A stretch of 45,978 nucleotides of DNA from Lachnospiraceae bacterium. GTDB taxonomy: Bacteria; Bacillota; Clostridia; Lachnospirales; Lachnospiraceae. The stretch covers positions 1 to 45,978 of the forward strand of contig JAFXQK010000061.1 of NCBI GenBank assembly GCA_017527205.1, read 5' to 3'. The position numbers were made by a program, and so were the translations under genes. Below are positions 15,624-24,921 of this stretch, piece by piece. The first letter of the stretch is position 1. The number at the start of each line of letters is the position of its first letter. The notes below the pieces were generated by a model that saw only the letters and a list, made by a program, of their open reading frames with translations, was not told the DNA's origin and did not search any database.

Positions 15624-17639
15624 TTATTTTGTTCTGACGTTTTGCCTCTGCAGCTTTTGGTTCTGAACCATCTGCTTTGCCCGCTGCGCCGCCACAAGAC
15701 GATTTTCAAACTCTCTGGCACATCTCTGTACAACCTTGGGATCGTTCGCCAAATTCGCGCAATTGGCGGGCGTAAATGCCTTATCCGGAAAGCTCTTTTT
15801 AAACTCCTTGGAATTTGCGAGATTTTTCACCTGCCGGGCGTATTCCTTCCCGCTCCCCGCAAGCCTTCTCCTCAAAGCCTCATTTCCCGGGCGCCTGAGC
15901 CTTTCCTCCAGCACCAGGGCCGCCACCGCCATGCGTGCATTCCTCTGATCCATTGGCGACAGGGTTCTTCTTCTCCCAAGCTGCTCAAGCTGCGCCGTCG
16001 CTGACAGCGAAGCGGCCGACACGTTGCGTTCCAGCGCCTCTTGGGATTTCATGCCAAGCTGCAGATTATTCTTGCGCTCATTGATCGTTCTTTTCCGTGC
16101 TTCCCTCTCTGCCTCCCGTTTTTTCTTTTCGGCAAGCTCAATCTTTCTCATGCGGACCTGCAAATTCTTCCTGGCCTTCTCCATGGCCTCCACGCGCTTG
16201 GCCGTCTTAGGGTTCTTTGACAGATCCTTGTTTTTCTTAGTGTCCAGATACTTATCGATCTGCTTGATGTTCGCCTGAAGACGCGCCATCTCCGCCTGAC
16301 GATCCGCCGTAGTTGCCTTCCCGCTTGCCTCCTTCGCCTGATAATTCCTCCACTCGCCCAAAGAGCGATTATAGGATTTCATGGCATCGGAAAATGCACG
16401 GCTGCCGAAATAAACATTTTTGTTGGCGTTTCGAATTTCCCTGGAGCCCTCGAGATTGCGCTTTTCGACTTCCTGATTTGAGATGCCCTCTACTTCCTTG
16501 AGCATCTCGTCTCGGCGAGCCTCAAATTTCTTCTGTTGGGACAGTACGTGGTTTTTCACCTTTTGCATTACGCGAAGCCGCTTTTGCGTTTTCGCGGACA
16601 GATCCTTGCCTGCCTTATCCGCTATGTACTTGTCCACGGCCTTCTCCATTCTCTGGTTCAGATCCACCATCTCCCTGAGCTCCTCGGGAGACATCTTATA
16701 GTCCGGGCCTTTTTTCTCGAATTCCCTCCACTTTTCCTGCTGCTTCTTCAGCAGGCTTTCTACTTCCTTAAATTCCTTACTTCCGCCGACCACGCCCTGA
16801 TCGGCGGCCTCCATCTGATTATTCAAATACTGTGTGTCATTTGCAAGCTCCAGATACCCTTTGACAGGCTCCTTCTCCGCCAGCTGCTTCTGCCACTGCG
16901 CCAGCTTCTTCTCCTGGATCTCCAGATTTTCCTTCACCCGTGACATGGCCGTGATGCGTTTCTCCGTCTTGGCACCCGGATCTTCCATGTCAGCCTTTTT
17001 GATTAAATACGCATCCGCAGCCTTTCTGGCATTTTCGATGGTTGCCCTCAGGTTCTCGATCTCACCTGCGGTGGGAAGCTCATCCTCCCCCTTGTTCTGC
17101 ATAGTCTTTGTCCAAAGGTCATTGAGCTTTTCATACTGCTCTTTCGCATTCTGAAATTCCTTGCTCCCGTTATGGACGTTTCTAGTTGCCTCCTCCAGAT
17201 CGGTTGCCAGGTCTTTCCGCTGTTTCTCCAACTGTTCATCGCTTGGCAGGGGACGTTCCATTCCCCGCTGCGCAGCCAGATCATCCAACTCCTTCAGTTG
17301 CTCCTGGAGATTCCTTTGGGCATCCCGCATGGCCTCCACGCGGTAATGGGAGGTATCACTCTCCCTCCCATTCTTATCCTTCTCCTTTTTCTTCTTATCC
17401 AAATAAGTCTTAATACTATCCAGGGCTGTTTCCGTTTTCTGTCTGGCCTGCTCCAGCTCGTGATCAGACATCTGGAAGTCCTTACCTCTGTCTTTGAGAC
17501 CTGTCCAGAACTCCGAAACGATCGTACAATCCTTCTTCGCTTTTTTGTACTCCGAACTGCCAAAGGTTACGCCTACGTCCTCTTCCTCCAGCAGATTTAC
17601 CATGTCCTGCGTGTTCGTATATAGTTTATTATAATCCAT
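15624..17639 (-). CDS. charged coiled-coil protein with four about 95-residue repeats
   Basis: A 671-residue soluble protein with no signal peptide or membrane segment. Four repeats begin at FGSSEYKKAKK (about 27), NGSKEFQNAKE (about 155), GGSKEFKEVES (about 285) and FGSRAFSDAMK (about 420). Each has a conserved W about 20 residues on, an A/V-x-x-Y-L/I pair, and a closing KTxKRxxxMxKVKxNL pattern. After the repeats comes a basic Lys/Arg stretch, then a C-terminal module (LSPMDQRNARMAVAALVLEE onward) that loosely resembles the end of the giant protein at the right edge. It is the last gene of the secretion locus, 20 bp after its neighbour. Structural component and secreted effector are both open; family not recognised. 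Confidence 0.75.
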   Translation of the reverse strand: MDYNKLYTNTQDMVNLLEEEDVGVTFGSSEYKKAKKDCTIVSEFWTGLKDRGKDFQMSDHELEQARQKTETALDSIKTYLDKKKKEKDKNGRESDTSHYRVEAMRDAQRNLQEQLKELDDLAAQRGMERPLPSDEQLEKQRKDLATDLEEATRNVHNGSKEFQNAKEQYEKLNDLWTKTMQNKGEDELPTAGEIENLRATIENARKAADAYLIKKADMEDPGAKTEKRITAMSRVKENLEIQEKKLAQWQKQLAEKEPVKGYLELANDTQYLNNQMEAADQGVVGGSKEFKEVESLLKKQQEKWREFEKKGPDYKMSPEELREMVDLNQRMEKAVDKYIADKAGKDLSAKTQKRLRVMQKVKNHVLSQQKKFEARRDEMLKEVEGISNQEVEKRNLEGSREIRNANKNVYFGSRAFSDAMKSYNRSLGEWRNYQAKEASGKATTADRQAEMARLQANIKQIDKYLDTKKNKDLSKNPKTAKRVEAMEKARKNLQVRMRKIELAEKKKREAEREARKRTINERKNNLQLGMKSQEALERNVSAASLSATAQLEQLGRRRTLSPMDQRNARMAVAALVLEERLRRPGNEALRRRLAGSGKEYARQVKNLANSKEFKKSFPDKAFTPANCANLANDPKVVQRCAREFENRLVAAQRAKQMVQNQKLQRQNVRTK

Positions 17640-17659
17640 AGGCAAATGACCTCCGAAAG

Positions 17660-18694
17660 CTATCTTTTCTTTTTGCCGTTTCCATTCTTACGATTGCTGT
17701 TGCCTTTATTACCGTCAACCCCTGCCTTGTCCTGCATTGCCTCATGCTTCGCTGCCAGCTTCGCCTGGGTCTCCAACAGCTTCTCCTCGGCCTCCTCAGC
17801 TTCCAGCCTGGCCTGGGCAGCCTCCAGCCTGGCCTTGGCTACTCTCGCCCTGACCTTCGCCTGCTCTGCCTCCGCCTCCAGTCTGGCCTGCTCTGCCTCC
17901 AACCTGGTCTGCTCTGCCTCCAGTCTGGTCTGCTCTGTCTCCAGCCTGGTCTGCTCTGCCGCAGCCTTATCGTTTTCCTTTGTCACGTTCTGCTCTGTCG
18001 CAACCTTGTCGTTTTCCTTTGTCACGTTCTGCTCTGTCGCAAGGACGTCGCTCCCTGCATTGATCTCCACCGGAAGCCCCGGCAGCTTGGGCATTACGCC
18101 TGCAAACTTCGCTAACCTTGCCCTGCGTTTTTCCTTCCGAAGCCTTTTCTTCTCCAGCTTCTTCTCCTTTTTTGCCTGCCTGGTCTGAAGTCTTTCCTCC
18201 GTAGCCTGCGCCCTGACTGCACCCTGCTTTTTTTGCTCGTCCTCCTCGGACATGCGCTGTAAATCATTCGGAACCTTCCGCTGAAATTTATTGAGTGTCC
18301 GGTAGCAGGCAATCCATCCGCTCAGTCCCCTTGCCGAATAGCACGCCATCTCGATGACGCCGTCCTCTCCCCGCGAATATGTGAGAATCGCCGGCGTGTT
18401 TAAAAGATAAGAGCAATACACGGCCTCCTTCTCAGGATCACTGGAGAGCCACATCATCCTGCCCATGTCCTGCATTCCCTTAACCGCCAGCTCATGCATC
18501 TGCCTTGCATTCTTTTTCGACAGATACCAGCGCCTCCTGCACATAACCCCGAAGATCCGTACCTTGTCATATCCGTCTCCAAGACCATTCACGTATTTTG
18601 CAAGCCTTGTAAAGGATACGGCAATTCTGCCGTCCTCCGTAGGCATAAGGTCACCCAAAAGCGCTTCTCTGATCTCTTTCCTTAACGCATCCAT
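17660..18694 (-). CDS. protein with N-terminal unknown domain and repetitive coiled coil
   Basis: A 344-residue hydrophilic protein. Residues 1-150 look globular (RIAVSFTRLAKYVNGLGDGY, then VYCSYLLNTPAILTYSRGED) and match no family I know. Residues 150-200 are very basic. From about 215 there are two copies of a 13-residue unit containing EQNVTKENDK, then heptads of the type EQTRLEA that should form a continuous coiled coil. The tail is Lys/Arg/Asn-rich. An upstream in-frame GTG exists, but GGAAG eight bases before the ATG at 18694 is better. It lies between a lipoprotein and the four-repeat protein, each 17-20 bp away, so all three belong to one operon. No signal peptide: cytoplasmic or a secretion substrate. 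Confidence 0.7.
   Translation of the reverse strand: MDALRKEIREALLGDLMPTEDGRIAVSFTRLAKYVNGLGDGYDKVRIFGVMCRRRWYLSKKNARQMHELAVKGMQDMGRMMWLSSDPEKEAVYCSYLLNTPAILTYSRGEDGVIEMACYSARGLSGWIACYRTLNKFQRKVPNDLQRMSEEDEQKKQGAVRAQATEERLQTRQAKKEKKLEKKRLRKEKRRARLAKFAGVMPKLPGLPVEINAGSDVLATEQNVTKENDKVATEQNVTKENDKAAAEQTRLETEQTRLEAEQTRLEAEQARLEAEAEQAKVRARVAKARLEAAQARLEAEEAEEKLLETQAKLAAKHEAMQDKAGVDGNKGNSNRKNGNGKKKR
17880..18042. repeat. 21-bp heptad repeats and 39-bp repeats inside a gene
   Basis: 39-bp units at 17951-17989 and 17990-18028, with a partial third to 18042, encode the 13-residue repeat. About 17880-17955 is a series of 21-bp units around CTGCTCTGCCTCCAGCCTGGT encoding EQTRLEA heptads. Units of this length change copy number easily without breaking frame. 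Confidence 0.75.
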
Positions 18695-18711
18695 TACCGG
18701 CCCTTCCTTTA

Positions 18712-19758
18712 TCACTGAGGTGCCATCATACTGTCTGAAAGCACCTCAATTTCACCATTCGCGGAAATTTTGATTTGGATCAGAAGCACTTCATCCAGCG
18801 CTGGATTAGAAAACTCTATCGTTGCAGTTCCCTGCTCCAGACCTCTCACGGTAAAGCATTGTGCCCCTTCAAGGATTCCTTCATCCTTGATCTCCAAAAT
18901 GATGTATTTTCCGTCGCGCATCTCCGGTACGGAAACAACAATCCCCGGAATTCCAGGATCCTCCACCGGCTCATATTTTCCGTTCCAGGAGGTGCTCCAT
19001 GCCTCCTCCTGCTTCGAAAGTCGCAGTCTTAGTGATCCGTCGGAATCCTCCCAAAGCTGATAATCGATATCTCCGGTCTGCGCTCCGCCCTGCATGATGC
19101 CCTTATGCTCCTTAGTATTTGCCAGGACTAAGCTGAGCTTTAGCTTTCCTTTTTTACCGACAGGCTCCGCATCAAACCGGATCTCAATTTCACCGATGAT
19201 ATCCTTCACCCGAAAACGACTAAGATAGGCTTCAAAGTTTTCTGACGCCATCGCTGCCGCCGATGCTTCCTCTGCCTCCATGGAAGGATCTGTCTCCTGC
19301 TCCTTTATATCCTCTAGCTGAATTTCCTCTTCTCTTGCGCTTGCCATCCCGTCTTTCGTCCCGGAAGCCTGATTCTCAGGTTCATCGCTGTCTGTCGCCG
19401 CTTCACTGGACGTGCTTTCCTTCTCTCCCGTGGAAGTAAGGTCGCGCTCTCTGGCAAATACCACCTGCGCCGAGCCCTCCTTCAATGGCTTGATCCGATA
19501 GGTAATAATACCCTTTTTCTCTTTCTTGACCACCTTAACCTCAAGTACGGTTTCATCCGTGCTCTTAATGCTCCAGTAATATCCCTCAGGGCTTCGGGAG
19601 CCATCGAGTTTCAGCAAGACCGTTCCCCTGCGTTCTTCTTTCCAGGAATAGGGGAAGTTTGTATCTTCCCCTCCCGTATTCATTTTTCCACATCCTGCCA
19701 GTCCAAGGAGCATCGCCCATGCCACCAAGACACAGAATATCCGATTTGCTTTTTTCAC
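18712..19758 (-). CDS. predicted surface lipoprotein of the secretion locus
   Basis: A 348-residue lipoprotein. A basic N-terminus and hydrophobic stretch lead to the lipobox LGLAGCG, so the cysteine near residue 24 should be lipidated and the protein held on the outer face of the membrane. Residues about 45-105 look like an Ig-type beta domain (VLLKLDGS, GYYWSIKSTDETVLEVKV). An acidic Ser/Glu-rich linker (about 115-165) and a second beta-rich half follow. Translation probably starts at a GTG five bases after GGAGG; another GTG lies four codons earlier. It follows the large secreted protein and precedes the coiled-coil genes, suggesting an assembly or tethering role. No family recognised. Confidence 0.75.
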   Translation of the reverse strand: MKKANRIFCVLVAWAMLLGLAGCGKMNTGGEDTNFPYSWKEERRGTVLLKLDGSRSPEGYYWSIKSTDETVLEVKVVKKEKKGIITYRIKPLKEGSAQVVFARERDLTSTGEKESTSSEAATDSDEPENQASGTKDGMASAREEEIQLEDIKEQETDPSMEAEEASAAAMASENFEAYLSRFRVKDIIGEIEIRFDAEPVGKKGKLKLSLVLANTKEHKGIMQGGAQTGDIDYQLWEDSDGSLRLRLSKQEEAWSTSWNGKYEPVEDPGIPGIVVSVPEMRDGKYIILEIKDEGILEGAQCFTVRGLEQGTATIEFSNPALDEVLLIQIKISANGEIEVLSDSMMAPQ

Positions 19759-19883
19759 GCTAACCTCCACGATCTTACCAACGCAGGAAAGCCCTCCTGC
19801 CTTCTGTCCTATCTTCTGTCGTCACTTTGCGGCGCCAGTTCTCACGCCTGCCCATGTTCTACCTCTTCCGCTTTCTTCGCAGC

Positions 19884-20085
19884 TTACGCTCCGCTGCCTT
19901 CGCCCGTTCCCGCGCCGCCTTCGCCGCTCTCGCCGGTTCCCGTGCCGCTTCCGCCGCCTTCTCCGGTTCCCGTGCCGCCTTCGCCGCTCTCGCCGGTTCC
20001 CGTGCCGCTTCCACTGCTTTCTCCGGTTCCCGCGCCGCCTGCGCTGCTCTCGCCCGTTCCCGTGCCGGTTCCAGTTCCCGTCCCT
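19884..20085. repeat. GC-rich 30/60-bp tandem repeats, open in two frames
   Basis: Bases 19921-19980 and 19981-20040 are near-identical 60-bp units, each made of two related 30-bp halves, with diverged copies on either side. In the annotated frame they give Gly-rich 10-residue repeats. The +1 frame is also open and gives an Ala/Arg/Glu-rich helix that continues past the annotated stop to a basic end, RKLRRKRKR, before TAG near 19852-19850. Confidence 0.8.
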
Positions 20086-23000
20086 GCAGGCGTTTCGATG
20101 CCCTTTACGGAAAGCTCAATGACCACCTTCGCCTCGGGAACCTCCGCGGAGGCCACGGTAATGCGGTAATACTTCGTATCCTCCTCCTTCGGAGGCGTAA
20201 AGACGTAACTGCTTCCATCGCGCTTTAAGTAGGTTGTCAGCTCGCCGCTCTCATACTCGTCGTCCATAACCTCCACGGCAGTCACGACATAGCCCAGCTC
20301 CGATCCCGTTACGTTCGCCTGAATCAGGAAGGGCTTCTCCGCAAGAGCGATCATCTTCGCCGTCTTATCCTGTACAAGCTTTTGATCATAAGCATTCTTC
20401 TTATCGTTCCAGTTCCAGGTGTTCGCCTTCACCGTCACGTTTGCAAAGGTGATCCGCTTAAGCGTTCCCTCATAAATCCTCTCGCCTACGATACGTTTAT
20501 CCACCGCTTCGCCGTCCATCTGTGCCATCGCATAATCCAGCGTCCAGCCAGCCGTTCCAGAATAATCCGCACTTCTCGGCATCAGCTCGATCCTGCGGAT
20601 CGACGTCGCTCCCTTCACAAGGAATCTTACGTATTGCAGCTGATCTGTCTCAAAGTTCTCGCCGCCTCCAACCATATACCTTCGAATGTCATCCACCTCT
20701 ACAGGTGCATTGACCACGCCATTTGCATCCGCCGTATAGAGTCGCATGTAAACAGGCCCATCGGTTCCGCTGTTTTCCGTCTTTCCGGCTTCTGACGTCT
20801 TAAAGGCAAAGGATACGCACCTCACGGCCTCCGGATCACCCACGCCCACTGCAGTCTTAAAAATCGTGATGGGTGCCGTGGTTACAATCACCCCGTTTCC
20901 AAAGCTGTAATGCTCCGTATGCGTTGGCTTGCCGGTCGTATCCGTCCGGGCCGTGGAAACAAATGCCGCATCCACCGTTGCTTCAATGTCACCAATGGTA
21001 GCCAGGCGAAGTCCCGTAATCTCTCCGACAAACATCTGGTTAAATATCAGATCCACCACCTGTCCTGCCCTGATCGTATCAACGTTCTGATCCGACAGGA
21101 AGACGTAAGGCGTCAGATACTCCGTATTATTGGGATCGTTCGCCAGCTTATATCTAAGGGCAACCGCCATGTCAACCTTGTCGGGAATAAGGTTACTCTC
21201 CTGCGTCGTGATGCCGAACTGGAACGTCACTCTCTGCTGATCCTTATAGCCGATAGCTCCCGGATCAGTCGTTGCAAACTTGCCCTGTCCATAGAAATAA
21301 TTGACGTCGCCGCAGTCGATATAATAGTTTGCGATCACCACGCCGGACCTTACCTGCTGGATGATGGCATAATCCAGATAGCACATCTTCACGTCAGCGC
21401 CGCCGGTATTTGCCTTGATGGAAACCTTATTCAGATCAATCATGCCCTCTGCCTTCAGGCCTGTCATGTAGAACATCTTTCTGCCCGTGGCACTGCCTTC
21501 AGGCGGCGTATACTTTTTCATCCTTCCGCCCGTATAATAAATGGGACCATAGACGTGAGCATAATTCAGCTCAATGTCAAGATTATAGTTATTGAACGGC
21601 TCCGCATTTCCGCCCTCCCTGGGGAAGATAAAGACGTTCAGCTCATCTCCCTGAGAGGCAGGCACTCTGGTAATCTTGGAGGTCTTTGTCTTGTATTCAT
21701 CCCCCAGGTCGATATAATTCTCCGTGAAGGGAATGTTCTCCGTAACGGGCTTTCCCGCAGCCTTCGCCTTCACAAGATGGGCAGGGCTTCCCTCGCTCCT
21801 TTGTGTGCAGACGACCTCCGGCTCTGTATCCCTCTGATAATCATACTCGTCGTTGGTATTGATCCGCAGGACGCCCTTCTCCGTGATCAGCCTGAGCGAT
21901 ACGCCGCCGATGGCCCAGTTGTAAGGGTTATCGAGCTGCTCCATGGTCAGATCCAGGGCAACTACCTCCTGCACGTCATCAATGTCCACGTAAAACCGGT
22001 CCGTATGTCCCGTACGGAACATGGACGCCTTGTCACTGACGGCATACCCCTTGGTATTCCCGCTCTTTTTATTCCTGTATTCGTAGATTTTCTCTACCAG
22101 GTCAAAGGTCTCCAGCTGCCTTCTTTCACCATTATTCTGAACAACGGTAAATTGTCCGTACATTCTTCCGTGGAACTGGCTGGCATATCCTTCATCCTGC
22201 TCCGTCTCATTGGTATGGATCGCCACTTCCAGTTGTACGACCTTCGTGGTATAGTCAATGGTCGTGGTCTTTCCCATCTCTGCCGCCGTCCGGCCCTTTC
22301 GGCCGCCCGGGCCCGTCTTTTCCTGTTCCTCCGTGTATGCCACGCCGATCCAGCCAACGTCATTTGCCACCCAGCAGTCATGGGTTCCCGTCACGCCGGT
22401 CTCCGTCACCTTTATGTTATCAATCCTCAGCTTATCGTACTTCTTGCTGTCCTCAGAGGTATCATCAGGAATGATCCGGATGCCCGTTACCTCACCATAG
22501 TCCTGATTGGTGCTGATCTGGAAGCTCTCCGCGGCTCCTGAGGCAAACCGGTCTCCCATGAGCTGCTGATTGGCAAGCTCATAGCAGCTGGAACCGTCCT
22601 CAAAGAGAAGCTGAAAGTAGAAAAGATTCTCCGATCCCGCATCACCGTTTCCGCCGGAAGAAACCACGTTGCCATAATCGTCCGTCGCCACCGAGTCGTC
22701 AAAGACGTTAACCGTGACCGTATAGGTCTTCCTTGCCTTTGTAAAGTTAAAGTCCTGCATGGCCTCCTCGTAGCTGATCCGGTAATCCGTAATGTCAAAG
22801 CTGTTCTCCACGATGTTTTCCACGCTTAAGGACTCGAAGTCCATCTCCAGCTCCTGATCCTGCTGCACAAGCATTCTCTTATCAAAGTCCAGAATCTTAA
22901 TGGTGCTCGTCTTACCCGTGAACTGCCTTGTGACATTCACGCGGGTATGCATCCCGTTCAGACTCTTGTCATAACCGCTCTGCCACGTAACCTTACGTTT

Positions 23001-24758
23001 GCCAAGCGACGTCACCGCATAAATCTGAAAGCTCTTGCACTGATAATCATCATCCTGCTGTCCTGCCGGTGCCTCCTTCATGCGGATGCGGACACCCGTA
23101 AAATAATCCACGTCCTTCAGCGTCATCAGCGCCGTCAAGGTATTCCCGGAATTCACGCCCCACTTATAGACAAAATTGTCCGTATCTCCGGGCCAGGTAC
23201 CATAATATTCCTCGGTCGCGCTTCTGAGCAGAACCTCACCCGTGCTGGCCTCATTTCCCTTGGCATTGACATAGTTCAATCTCATATATAGGTCGGACTT
23301 TGTTGCCGCAGCGGCAATGTCGTCCGTCGTGATCTGGATCAGATAATACTCATTATTGTCAGGCACCGACAGATGATCCTGACCGTCCTTAAATTCATAG
23401 TTTCGAAGCTTCATGTCTACCAGGCCGTTCCCCGCACGGAAGAGATCGCCCTTCGAATCTCCCGACACGCGGTACAGAATCGGATCTCCCGTAAAATCAT
23501 AGGAGAGCTGCGCCCCGTCCACCGTAACCGACATGGAGGACTTGCTCATGTCATAGACCGCCATACAGGTCAGGCGAATGTCGTCGGTTCCACCCTGGTT
23601 AACCCTCCTGACCTGCGTGCCATTACTCCCGCTGTATTCAAGCTTCGCCTCCGTCATCGCGTCAAAGGAACCGATGGATGCCTCCACCTTAGTGATCTGC
23701 ATACAATCCGGAAGCTTTCCGGCAAAGGCGATGGTCTCACCCTGCTGCCCGATGCCCCAGACCTTCTTTTCCGAGGCCGAGCTGACCCCATTATTCCAGG
23801 ACCAGACAACCGTATTCATGATCACCGGAATCCTGACAAAGCGATATTTTCCAAAAGCGTCCAGATACGTCACGGTGAGTGTCATGGTCTCAGCCACACC
23901 CTTTGCGTCGCTCAACTGATACGTGCCGTCACTATACTGAGCCATCAGACAGTCAAACCCGCCGCCAACGACATCCGCAAAATCCATGCGAATGCCATAG
24001 GCATGTTCTGATGCAAAGGAATGATGCGCATAGGAAATGCCCGAGAAATTCGTCCTAAGGACCGCCTTTTGATCCGTGCGCATGTAATTTGCAACGCCGC
24101 CCGCAGGTCTCCAGTTGTTCGGCTGATTTGTCAGTTCGGCGATCAAGTCGCCGTCGAAATCCAGATACCAGGTATCAGAGATTTGCATTGCCATCTTGAG
24201 GCCCGCCGTTCTGTTCACCTTATAAAGCTGCATACGCGTACAGGTCCAGTCCCGGTCGCTTCCAAGGAAGCCCTCCAGTCTCTGGACAGACTTGATCGGA
24301 ACCTCCGTGGTAAAGAAATACTGATCCACGGAATTGGTCTGCAAGCCCTTGGCGGTAGTCTCCCACGGCGGCTTCACTTCGGAAGTAAAATTCCAGCCCT
24401 TTAACCAGTCCGTACTTCCCTTGTCATCGCCATAGGTCTTCAATAGCTTATAGCTGTTTTCCAGAGAATCCTCATTCGGAAAGATGAACTGCTTATGCTT
24501 CTTATTATCCGTTCCCGTATACCGGATCTCGAGGAATTCCACCGCTGATCCTGCGTTGACACCCGTTGCCACCTCAAGAAGATAACCATTGGTCGTAGCC
24601 GTTCCCTGCTCCGCAGCCTCCGCCCGCATGGAAGGAAGCGTCAGAGAGGTGAGCACCATGATCAGGGCGAGCCCCACCGCACACGCACGCCTCGACAACA
24701 CCCTACACCTCGTGATTCTTTTCGCATTCCTGTTCAACAATTTCTCTATCACCGTCAT
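19884..24758 (-). CDS. 1,624-residue secreted beta-rich protein
   Basis: A very large secreted protein. A signal peptide lies near residues 15-50 (CAVGLALIMVLTSLTLPSMR, then AEAAEQ). The mature part is a chain of beta-sandwich segments. One near residues 690-800 has PLAT/LH2-like features (NLFYFQLLFEDGSSCYELAN, YDKLRIDNIKVTE), and related stretches such as KLEYSGSNG and FYVDIDDVQEVVALDL recur. The C-terminus is six 10-residue Gly/Thr/Ser/Glu repeats (GTGESGEGGT type) with no LPxTG signal or membrane anchor. Weak ribosome signals leave the ATG at 24758 or a GTG 21 bases upstream as start. It is the largest export candidate in the operon and may form the outer part of the machine. No catalytic motif seen. 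Confidence 0.75.
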   Translation of the reverse strand: MTVIEKLLNRNAKRITRCRVLSRRACAVGLALIMVLTSLTLPSMRAEAAEQGTATTNGYLLEVATGVNAGSAVEFLEIRYTGTDNKKHKQFIFPNEDSLENSYKLLKTYGDDKGSTDWLKGWNFTSEVKPPWETTAKGLQTNSVDQYFFTTEVPIKSVQRLEGFLGSDRDWTCTRMQLYKVNRTAGLKMAMQISDTWYLDFDGDLIAELTNQPNNWRPAGGVANYMRTDQKAVLRTNFSGISYAHHSFASEHAYGIRMDFADVVGGGFDCLMAQYSDGTYQLSDAKGVAETMTLTVTYLDAFGKYRFVRIPVIMNTVVWSWNNGVSSASEKKVWGIGQQGETIAFAGKLPDCMQITKVEASIGSFDAMTEAKLEYSGSNGTQVRRVNQGGTDDIRLTCMAVYDMSKSSMSVTVDGAQLSYDFTGDPILYRVSGDSKGDLFRAGNGLVDMKLRNYEFKDGQDHLSVPDNNEYYLIQITTDDIAAAATKSDLYMRLNYVNAKGNEASTGEVLLRSATEEYYGTWPGDTDNFVYKWGVNSGNTLTALMTLKDVDYFTGVRIRMKEAPAGQQDDDYQCKSFQIYAVTSLGKRKVTWQSGYDKSLNGMHTRVNVTRQFTGKTSTIKILDFDKRMLVQQDQELEMDFESLSVENIVENSFDITDYRISYEEAMQDFNFTKARKTYTVTVNVFDDSVATDDYGNVVSSGGNGDAGSENLFYFQLLFEDGSSCYELANQQLMGDRFASGAAESFQISTNQDYGEVTGIRIIPDDTSEDSKKYDKLRIDNIKVTETGVTGTHDCWVANDVGWIGVAYTEEQEKTGPGGRKGRTAAEMGKTTTIDYTTKVVQLEVAIHTNETEQDEGYASQFHGRMYGQFTVVQNNGERRQLETFDLVEKIYEYRNKKSGNTKGYAVSDKASMFRTGHTDRFYVDIDDVQEVVALDLTMEQLDNPYNWAIGGVSLRLITEKGVLRINTNDEYDYQRDTEPEVVCTQRSEGSPAHLVKAKAAGKPVTENIPFTENYIDLGDEYKTKTSKITRVPASQGDELNVFIFPREGGNAEPFNNYNLDIELNYAHVYGPIYYTGGRMKKYTPPEGSATGRKMFYMTGLKAEGMIDLNKVSIKANTGGADVKMCYLDYAIIQQVRSGVVIANYYIDCGDVNYFYGQGKFATTDPGAIGYKDQQRVTFQFGITTQESNLIPDKVDMAVALRYKLANDPNNTEYLTPYVFLSDQNVDTIRAGQVVDLIFNQMFVGEITGLRLATIGDIEATVDAAFVSTARTDTTGKPTHTEHYSFGNGVIVTTAPITIFKTAVGVGDPEAVRCVSFAFKTSEAGKTENSGTDGPVYMRLYTADANGVVNAPVEVDDIRRYMVGGGENFETDQLQYVRFLVKGATSIRRIELMPRSADYSGTAGWTLDYAMAQMDGEAVDKRIVGERIYEGTLKRITFANVTVKANTWNWNDKKNAYDQKLVQDKTAKMIALAEKPFLIQANVTGSELGYVVTAVEVMDDEYESGELTTYLKRDGSSYVFTPPKEEDTKYYRITVASAEVPEAKVVIELSVKGIETPAGTGTGTGTGTGESSAGGAGTGESSGSGTGTGESGEGGTGTGEGGGSGTGTGESGEGGAGTGEGSGA

Positions 24759-24836
24759 AGCATCACCACACACTCTCACCTATCCCTCGCGGGACTGTTA
24801 AACTTCAGCTGATGTCCATCGAAAGCCATCCAATAC

Positions 24837-24909
24837 CTCGAGGGGAAGGTTGGGATAGTCTTTCTGGGTTTAATGGTTAGCAGAAAGACTATCCCAACCT
24901 CACCCCGAG
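24837..24909. other. long perfect hairpin between the STAS gene and the large secreted protein gene
   Basis: AGGTTGGGATAGTCTTTCTG (24847-24866) is matched exactly by its complement at 24881-24900 around a 14-base loop. GGGG/CCCC and CTC/GAG pairs extend the stem outward. No U-run follows on either strand, so it is not a standard terminator. It could be an mRNA processing or stability element that separates expression of the ATPase/STAS part from the secreted part of the operon, or a mobile intergenic repeat. Confidence 0.75.
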
Positions 24910-24921
24910 TTTCTCGATACC

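Noticed and set aside
19884..20085. Tandem repeats considered as a CRISPR array
   Set aside because: Units are directly adjacent 30/60-bp copies without unique spacers and are continuous with a coding frame. No cas gene is present.
20910..22541. 543-codon open frame on the plus strand
   Set aside because: It lies wholly antisense to the giant secreted protein, has unnatural composition rich in His, Arg and Ile, no ribosome site and no recognisable domain. It is a shadow of the GC-rich coding strand.
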